NCBI GenBank assembly: GCA_001275005.1
Contig: JWZX01000718.1
Span: 1-11,302 of the forward strand
DNA from: Chrysochromulina tobinii
Taxonomy: Eukaryota; Haptophyta; Prymnesiales; Chrysochromulinaceae
Reading direction: 5' to 3'
DNA: 11,302 bases
Positions 6,201 through 11,302 of the stretch are shown piece after piece. The notes below the pieces were generated by a model, which saw only the letters and a list, made by a program, of their open reading frames with translations, made no database searches and was not told the origin of the DNA. Within the stretch, counting starts at the first letter, position 1. Every line of letters begins with the position of its first letter. Made by a program: the position numbers and the translations under genes.

Positions 6201-8552
6201 TCAGTACCCCGGAAGTTCCTTGCGAAGATAATTTATCGTCTTCTGCAGCTTGGCCACCTCCTGTGCGTGCGCGGTCGCAATCTTGGAATTCTTGATGCGC
6301 TCTGCCTTCATCTGGTCGACCCAGGTGTTGGTGATCGATTCGTGCTGCTTCTCAAAGTCTTTGAGCTGCTGCAGCGCAGCCGTCTCTCTCCTCAACAACT
6401 CCTGCTCGCGTGCCTCCATCTGGCCGACCTCTCGCTGCAAGTCGCGCAGTCTGTCCGCCGCCGCGACCAATGCTGCCTGGAGTCCCCCCTTGGCCTTCTC
6501 TGACGCCTCGAGCTTAGCCTCGAGATCGCACGTGTCGAGATGCTGCTGCTGCCGCTCGAGCGAATGCGCCTGTGCCTCCGCGCGCTTGGCCGCCGCGAGC
6601 TCATCTAGTTGCTGCTGCATCGCCGCCTCGCGCGCACTCGCGGCAGCGCGTTGCTCCTCAAGCGCCTCGACGAATTCAGATTGCGCGATCTCGGCTGATC
6701 TCCCCTTGGCTGCGAGCGCGGACTTAAGCTCAGAGACCCATTCTTCAGCCTGCTCCTTTTGGCGCGCGAGGCTCGCGTTCAAGTCGCTCGCCCTCTCGGC
6801 CCCCAGCTCGCGCGCCTGCGCCAGATCTCGCTTGAGCTCCGCGATCTCGACTTCCAGAGCGGAGCGAGATTGCGAGAGCGCCGCGTGGGCCTCAGCCGTC
6901 TGACCCTCGAGCGCCTCACGCATCGTTCGCTTGAGCTCGTGCTCCCGCGCCTCCGCCTGCGTGCGCTGCTGCTCGAGCGACTTGACGAATTCGGCCGCCT
7001 GCTCCGACGCGAGATGACGCTGAGCTGCGAGCTCCCTCTGCATCTCGTCCGCGCGCGCCTCAGCCTCGCGACGCTGGTGCGCCATCGACTGCTCCAGCTC
7101 TACTTCCCGCTCCCTCGCGGCAAGGCGCAGCCTCTCTATGGTTTGGAGGTACTGCGCCTCCATGGCCTCGCTTGACGCCTTCTGCTGGGCAAGGCGAGCT
7201 TTCACAGCCGCGGCCTCGAGCTTCTCTCCCGCGAGCTTCTCTGTCATCGAGAGCTCGAGCTCGCGCGAGATGACCTCGAGCTCGCGCGAGATGACCTCGA
7301 GCTCGCGCGAGATGACCTCGGCGCTCTCCTGGGCGCAGCGCAGCTGCTCGCACTCGGCCACCTTGGCGTTGAGCCGCTCGAGTACTGCGCCGTGCGAGCT
7401 CGTCGCCTCGGCGACCATCCGCTTGAGCGTCTCTATCTCGCCTGTGAGCTGCTGGTTGCGCTGCTGCTCGGCCTGAGCAGCACCCTCAAGCATCCGAAGC
7501 TCACGCTGCAAGCTCGCGAGATTCTCGTCGCGCTCGATCAGCTCGCGACTCTGGCGCTCGCACTTGGCTGCCAGCTCACGCTCCGAGCGCTCGAAGGACT
7601 CGAGCCGCATGCGCAGCCGGCTGATGGGGTCGTCATCATCCCTAATTTGGGTGTCCTGTCCACAGTCGCGCGGCTCGCTTATCTCGGATCCAAGCTCGCG
7701 CTCCACCACGCCCCTCGAAAGCGCGCGCATGCCATCGTCAAATTTGCGGCAGCGTGCCGCCTCCTTGCGGACTTGCTCGCGCGCGGTGACGAGCTCCGCT
7801 TCGAGGCTGGCACGCTCGTCATTCTGGCTGCGCAGCTGCGCGTCGCGCTGCGCTAGCCACTCCTCTTGCTGAAGCAGCAAGGTTCGCAGCTCGGCCAAGC
7901 GCTCGCGATCAACGCTCGTCTGGTGCTGCGCCTCGAGCAGCGAGGCGTGCATCGACTTGATGTCGGCCGTGACCAGCGAGCGCAGTCCGTAAGCCTCCAC
8001 GCGGAGCGGGCGCAGCGCTTGCGTTGCGGCGGTTTCGAGCTGCGCCAGCACGCGCGCAAGGTTGCTGACATGGTGGTAAGCGCCACGTAGCACGATTTTA
8101 GCCTCAATGCGCTCCTCTGTATTCAGGTTTCGGACCGCGGCCACCACATGCGAGTCCACATCGGCCGTCGCACGCAACACCTCCCCGCGCACACGTGAGG
8201 CTTGCCGTAGCGCCTCCATGAACGTAGATTCAGCAGCATTCGAGTGCGCGCTCAGCTCGCCCAGGCGACTTTGGCGGCCTGGCTCGTCCAGCGCCCGGGG
8301 ATGGCTTTGGCGATCGGTCAAGGGCTCTTTTGACTGCAATTGCTGGTAGAGGTCTTTGGTACGTGGCGATGGCTGCACGTGATGCTGAATCGATGTTCTC
8401 GGCGGCGACGGAGTTTGCTGCCACGGTGTTCTCGGCGGCGAAGGAGTTCGCTCCCACGGCGTTCTCAGCGGCGGCGGAGTGTCCTCCCAGCGAACTCCTT
8501 GTGAGCCCCTTGGAGCGGACTGCGCACGGAGGGACCACAACTCCGTCGACAT
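6201..8552 (-). CDS. Large coiled-coil protein of unknown function
   Basis: A single open frame of 784 codons without introns gives 783 residues. The start is the ATG at 8550-8552 (MSTELWSLRAQSAPRG). The frame continues 19 codons further upstream without a stop, but with no other ATG. Residues about 20-65 are rich in Ser/Thr-Pro and Arg, with three copies of an 11-residue repeat such as PWERTPSPPRT. From about residue 150 to the end the protein is rich in Glu, Gln, Ala, Arg and Leu in heptad-like spacing, a long coiled coil with almost no proline. It includes a triplicated heptad VISRELE at about 413-433 and two similar segments 105 residues apart. No motor, kinase, GRIP or membrane segment is visible. 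The shape suggests a structural, centrosomal, golgin-like or scaffold protein, but coiled coils give misleading similarities, so no function is assigned. The Ser/Thr-Pro sites could be targets of proline-directed kinases (inference). Confidence 0.85.
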   Translation of the reverse strand: MSTELWSLRAQSAPRGSQGVRWEDTPPPLRTPWERTPSPPRTPWQQTPSPPRTSIQHHVQPSPRTKDLYQQLQSKEPLTDRQSHPRALDEPGRQSRLGELSAHSNAAESTFMEALRQASRVRGEVLRATADVDSHVVAAVRNLNTEERIEAKIVLRGAYHHVSNLARVLAQLETAATQALRPLRVEAYGLRSLVTADIKSMHASLLEAQHQTSVDRERLAELRTLLLQQEEWLAQRDAQLRSQNDERASLEAELVTAREQVRKEAARCRKFDDGMRALSRGVVERELGSEISEPRDCGQDTQIRDDDDPISRLRMRLESFERSERELAAKCERQSRELIERDENLASLQRELRMLEGAAQAEQQRNQQLTGEIETLKRMVAEATSSHGAVLERLNAKVAECEQLRCAQESAEVISRELEVISRELEVISRELELSMTEKLAGEKLEAAAVKARLAQQKASSEAMEAQYLQTIERLRLAAREREVELEQSMAHQRREAEARADEMQRELAAQRHLASEQAAEFVKSLEQQRTQAEAREHELKRTMREALEGQTAEAHAALSQSRSALEVEIAELKRDLAQARELGAERASDLNASLARQKEQAEEWVSELKSALAAKGRSAEIAQSEFVEALEEQRAAASAREAAMQQQLDELAAAKRAEAQAHSLERQQQHLDTCDLEAKLEASEKAKGGLQAALVAAADRLRDLQREVGQMEAREQELLRRETAALQQLKDFEKQHESITNTWVDQMKAERIKNSKIATAHAQEVAKLQKTINYLRKELPGY
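7254..7316 (-). repeat. 21-bp tandem repeat encoding a triplicated heptad
   Basis: Three exact copies of CTCGAGCTCGCGCGAGATGA plus C (top strand) at 7254-7274, 7275-7295 and 7296-7316. On the coding strand each encodes VISRELE, one coiled-coil heptad, so the expansion keeps both frame and helical register. Confidence 0.95.
8395..8493 (-). repeat. 33-bp repeat encoding Ser/Thr-Pro-rich 11-mers
   Basis: Three imperfect copies at 8395-8427, 8428-8460 and 8461-8493, each starting GTTCTC on the top strand. On the coding strand they give RWEDTPPPLRT, PWERTPSPPRT and PWQQTPSPPRT. The conserved parts are the Trp, the TP or SP pairs and the RT end. Confidence 0.9.
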
Positions 8553-9042
8553 CGGTTCCGCCTTGGCCTTCCGTCCAGGCGCACGCGCGGTTTCATCATC
8601 GGCGTTCAAGGGGGAAAACCGCCACGACTCACAGCATCATCTCGGGGCCAGAATCTTCTATGCAGATCTCATATCCACACTCGGGTGACCACAGTCCGGT
8701 CCGGTCTTTGCACATGGTGTCACACGCGCGGCGCACACACGCCCCGTGCCGTGTGTGCGATCGATGGGTAGTACAAACAGAGGTACAAACAGGAGTGCCA
8801 GTCCGCGCCGCTTCCGCCGCCCGAGCCGTCTCTCCTCTCCCCAGGCGCCGTGGATGGCGCCGGCCCGCGTCCAGTCGCGGGCCCGTTGCCGTCGAAGTCA
8901 CGATTCATGCCCCTGGCGCCGTCGCGCCGTCGAAGCCCATGTCCTCAAACTCGAACGGCTGCTGCTGCTGCTTTTTTTGGTTGGTTGGTTGTCCTTCGCC
9001 CACGTCTCCCCGCTGCCGCGCCCCTTGCCGGAGATGAAGAAG
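8553..9042. other. Spacer between the CDK and coiled-coil genes
   Basis: Both flanking genes run on the minus strand, so this should contain the CDK 3' end and the coiled-coil promoter and leader. On the minus strand the part next to the CDK (8905-9042) stays open in the CDK frame and looks coding (see the separate entry). The stretch 8553-8904 shows no supported gene; a minus-strand ORF from ATG 8908 to 8720 has no recognisable motif. Confidence 0.45.
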
Positions 9043-9069
9043 TCAGCGAGCCTGGCGCCCGTATGCACC
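8905..9069 (-). other. Possible C-terminal extension or extra exon of the CDK gene
   Basis: Past the CDK stop (TGA at 9043-9045) the same minus-strand frame stays open for 45 codons, to a second TGA at 8905-8907. Its last part reads QQQQPFEFEDMGFDGATAPGA after an NQKK stretch, with nearly all G or C at third positions. Two routes could join it to the kinase. One is a 75-nt GT-AG intron (8994-9068, donor G|GTGCATAC, acceptor GCGAAG|GA), which keeps the frame and removes the stop. The other is readthrough of TGA C. A GC-AG intron starting at GCTCGC just before the stop would also fit the phase. The acceptor side lacks a good pyrimidine tract, so this remains a candidate only. Confidence 0.35.
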
Positions 9070-11023
9070 GCCGTACGCTTGCGGCGGCGGCGGCTGGTAG
9101 TACGGGTTGTTGACGTGAGGGGGAGGCGGGTGGTGGCCGCCGGCCGGCGGGCCGCCGTGGTGCGAGCCGTCGAAAAAGGAGCCGCCGCCCGCGCCATCGG
9201 GGCGATGGCGATTGGGCGGTCGATAGCCCGGCGGCGCGTGGTACGGATTCCCACCGCCACCTCCCGGCACCTGGTAGGCCCCGCCGGGGTCTGCGCGCGA
9301 CGAGGGCCCCCAGGTGGGAGGGCGGTGGGCCGAGGAGCGTTCGTACGGCGGTGGGGCGTTCGGCGGAGGGTAGCCGCCCCCTCCGCCGTGCTGCTGTTGC
9401 GCAGGGTGGTGGTACGGATTTGGTGGCGCGTGCCCATTGCCACCGTATCCAGGCAAAGGGCGCTGGTCCGGTGGCGGCATGCCGCCGTGGGCGCCAGCGC
9501 CGTACGGGGCGCTGGGGTCGTGCTTCTTGTCATGGTGGCCGTGCGGTTCCGCGGTGGATGCGACTGGCGCTGGCGCCGGCGCTGGTGGCTGCTGCTGCGC
9601 CTGCTGCGCATTCGCCTGCCGCCGCTTCTTGGCGGTGAACTCGTGCGAGGGCGGATACTTGGGCAGCTCCGCTGGCAACGCTGGCATTGGATCGGTCCAA
9701 AAGTATTCGTGATTGAGCGCCTCATCGGCCGAGATGCGCTTCTCCGGGTCGAGGGTCAGTAGCTTGCGCAGGAGGTCCTTCGCCGTCGGGTCGAGCGTCG
9801 AAAACTTCTCGTCGAAACGGTTCGAGTACCTGCGCGGCACCTGCGACAGGATGAGGTCGTAGTACTTGAGCGCCTTGCAGCGGGGCCACTCAGCCTCGTC
9901 CGGAGTGCCGAGCAGTTTGAAGATGAGGTCGATCTGCTCAAACTCGTTCTTGCCCGGCAGGATGGGCTTGCGCAAGAGCAGCTCGGCGAAGATGCATCCG
10001 GCCGACCACATGTCGATCGCCGGCCCGTACATGCTCGCGCCCAGGAGGAGCTCCGGCGGGCGGTACCAAAGCGTGATCACGCGATTCGTGTACTCATGCT
10101 GCTTCTCCGAGTCGTACGCCCGCGCGAGGCCAAAGTCGGCCAGCTTGAGCTGCCCATCGTGGCTAATGAGCAGGTTGGAGCCTTTGATGTCGCGATGCAG
10201 CACCTTCTGAGCGTGGCAGTATGCCAGGCCCTCGAGGAGCTGCTTCATGTAACACTTAATCTGCGGGACGATGAACTTTTGTCCCGCATCGGTCAGACCC
10301 GTTAGGTCATGGTCGCAAAACTCCATCACCATGTAGATGGAGCCTTTGCCTTGATTGTACTCGGCGCCTGGCGAGCGGAGGGGCACACAGGCACCCAGGT
10401 GGGGCGGCTGCACGCGCGCACACATCCACGGCGGCACGGGGCGCGGACGGGAGCCCCGCGGGCGCGACGGCCGCGCGTACCCTTCGACGTGACAATCTCC
10501 TTGAGCCGCACCACATTCTTGTGGTTCAGCACCTTGAGAATCTTGATCTCGCGAATGGCGGTAATCGGAAACTGAGCAAAGCACGCGCGACGGGCGGCTA
10601 AGGCGGTCACCCCTCTGGTGACACTCCTTCCAGGGCGGGCGCATCGGCGGGCATCGTCTGCAGCAGCGGCCGGGGCTCCATCCCCGGCGTGGGCGAGGCG
10701 CGCGAGCGCGTGCGGCTGCGCGCGCGCGAGCCGCTGGCTCACCCCCTCCTTCTCATTGTCCATTCGGACACGCTTGAGAGCCACCACCTCCCCAGTCTCC
10801 TTGTTGCGTGCCTTGTACACTTGCCTGGGGCATCGGGCGGGGGGCAAGCATCCGTTGAGGACATGCATCCCGCGGAAGCTCGCGCGCGCGTCCTCAGCGC
10901 GCTACACCACGCCAGCACTCACCCGTAAGTCCCCTCGCCAACTTGACTCTCGGCAGAGAACTCGAAGATGTCGACAGACCTCGAGCCCCTCTGCCGCTTT
11001 TGTCCCGCCGACATTCCGTCCAT
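9043..11023 (-). CDS. CDKC: Cyclin-dependent kinase C / CDK9-CDK12-type transcription kinase
   Basis: Role (family knowledge): these kinases pair with cyclin T or K and phosphorylate the RNA polymerase II C-terminal domain, promoting elongation. Exons on the minus strand: 11023-10923, 10824-10743, 10571-10481 and 10367-9043, giving 532 residues. Introns of 98, 171 and 113 nt are GT-AG with matching phases. Landmarks: glycine loop VGEGTYG (28-34), ATP-binding Lys51 in VALKRVR, cyclin-binding helix PITAIRE (63-69), HRD (149-151), DFG (169-171), T-loop Thr190 in RVITLWYRPPE, then EYFWTDP and SHEFTAKKRRQ after the kinase core. DHDLTGL, KCYMKQLL and the SHEF...KKRRQ end match plant CDKC best; PITAIRE is also the CDK12 form. 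The last ~190 residues are rich in Pro, Gly, His and Gln, as in plant CDKC tails. Start: ATG 11023 is the first in the frame; ATG 11014, three codons on, is an alternative. All catalytic residues are present. Confidence 0.95.
10572..10742 (-). other. CDK intron 2, stop-free and 171 nt long
   Basis: Donor GTGAGCC begins at 10742; acceptor TTTGCTCAG ends at 10572. It falls exactly between NEKEG and FPITAIRE, which are contiguous in CDK9, CDK12 and CDKC. It is 57 codons long and has no in-frame stop, so retention would insert 57 residues just before the PITAIRE helix. Confidence 0.85.
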
Positions 11024-11053
11024 CCCACCGCTCCACCGTTCAACCTCAGGCAC

Positions 11054-11118
11054 CGAGACCTGAGGCCCTTGCAGGAGGCGCCCACCACCGACCACCTGCA
11101 AGGTCTCGAGAACGAGAC
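11054..11118 (-). other. Two mutually exclusive hairpins in the presumed CDK 5' leader
   Basis: Top-strand coordinates. Stem A pairs 11068-11075 (CTTGCAGG) with 11095-11102, and continues by pairing 11054-11059 (CGAGAC) with 11103-11108 (GTCTCG) across an 8-base bulge. Stem B pairs the same 11103-11108 with 11113-11118 (CGAGAC), leaving a 4-base loop. The region begins 31 bases upstream of the CDK ATG, so it would be transcribed if transcription starts further out. Confidence 0.4.
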
Positions 11119-11257
11119 TTGACCGAACTGTGAACCGCTATCGATAGTTTTGCCGATGCACCGTCGCGGGGTGGTCTGTAACGGTAGTGACGATTTTTGG
11201 GGATTGCTCAGATGGTGCCGTACAGTCGAAATTTTTGGCATTGGCCGGGAGGGGGGA

Positions 11258-11273
11258 GGGGGGGGGGGGGGGG
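11258..11273. repeat. Run of 16 G residues
   Basis: An uninterrupted G run, preceded by GGGAGGGGGGA from 11248, about 235 bases upstream of the CDK start. It could form a G-quadruplex on the top strand. Its exact length is likely to be unreliable in any assembly. Confidence 0.9.
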
Positions 11274-11302
11274 CTCGACTCTTTGTGTTTTTTGTATCTT
11301 TT

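Larger units (their letters stand above)
11024..11302. other. CDK leader and promoter region
   Basis: No gene is seen in these 279 bases. They hold the presumed leader with alternative hairpins (11054-11118), a 10-base palindrome CTATCGATAG (11138-11147), the G run near the right end, and a T-rich end (TTTGTGTTTTTTGTATC). The palindrome could be a chance site. Confidence 0.45.

Noticed and set aside
6250-8107. Several long frames on both strands within the coiled-coil gene
   Set aside because: They are Ser/Cys- or Arg/Leu-rich shadows of a GC-rich repetitive coding strand; only the 784-codon minus frame has heptad structure and an ATG.
8553-8609. Upstream TTG start for the coiled-coil gene
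   Set aside because: A nuclear gene in a eukaryote is expected to start at ATG; the first in-frame ATG is at 8552.
8731-9762. Long + strand ORF of 338 codons opposite the CDK tail
   Set aside because: It is the antisense shadow of the Gly/Pro-rich CDK exon; composition is Arg/Val/Ala-rich with no motifs, and the minus strand carries a clear kinase.
10326-10868. Alternative CDK start at ATG 10868 inside intron 1
   Set aside because: It would lose the glycine-rich loop VGEGTYG, which is encoded by the upstream exon with perfect phase; a truncated isoform cannot be excluded but is not supported.
1-11302. tRNA, rRNA or transposon genes
   Set aside because: No T-loop/D-loop pair, rRNA core, transposase or reverse-transcriptase motif, or terminal inverted repeats were seen by eye on either strand.

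Overview
The window looks like nuclear DNA of a GC-rich eukaryote, most likely a microalga; a haptophyte-like genome is my guess, with low certainty. The reasons are spliceosomal introns of about 88-171 nt, all GT-AG, often with donors such as GTGCGC or GTGCGT and acceptors such as TGCGCAG. There is also very high GC at third codon positions, a CDK that most resembles the plant/algal CDKC group, and many tandem repeats inside introns and exons. Nothing looks bacterial, viral, CRISPR-like or transposon-like.

Layout, left to right. (1) 3-275, + strand: the 3' end of an unrecognised gene with one hydrophobic segment. (2) 899-2215, +: PSMD13/RPN9, a 26S proteasome lid subunit, in two exons. (3) 2723-4699, +: a divergent protein tyrosine phosphatase in four exons, whose exon 2 carries two one-base frame breaks, each in a CCCC run. 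(4) 5195-6069, +: an NAA40/NatD-type N-terminal acetyltransferase in two exons. (5) 6201-8552, -: an uncharacterised 783-residue coiled-coil protein with Ser/Thr-Pro repeats at its N-terminus. It is convergent with gene 4. (6) 9043-11023, -: a CDKC/CDK9/CDK12-type kinase in four exons with a Pro/Gly-rich tail, possibly extended to 8905. Intergenic stretches hold short direct repeats and hairpins.

The genes do not form a pathway: proteasome, phosphatase, histone N-terminal acetylation, cytoskeletal or scaffold-like protein, and transcription-elongation kinase. I read this as an ordinary stretch of compact eukaryotic genome and see no convincing undescribed system. The most rewarding points are small in scale: the doubly frame-broken phosphatase with altered active-site loops, a duplicated splice acceptor in its intron 3, two stop-free introns whose lengths are multiples of three, and an in-frame coding-like extension beyond the CDK stop codon. 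All exon joins were worked out by eye from protein-family conservation and phase matching; no alignment or transcript data were available.
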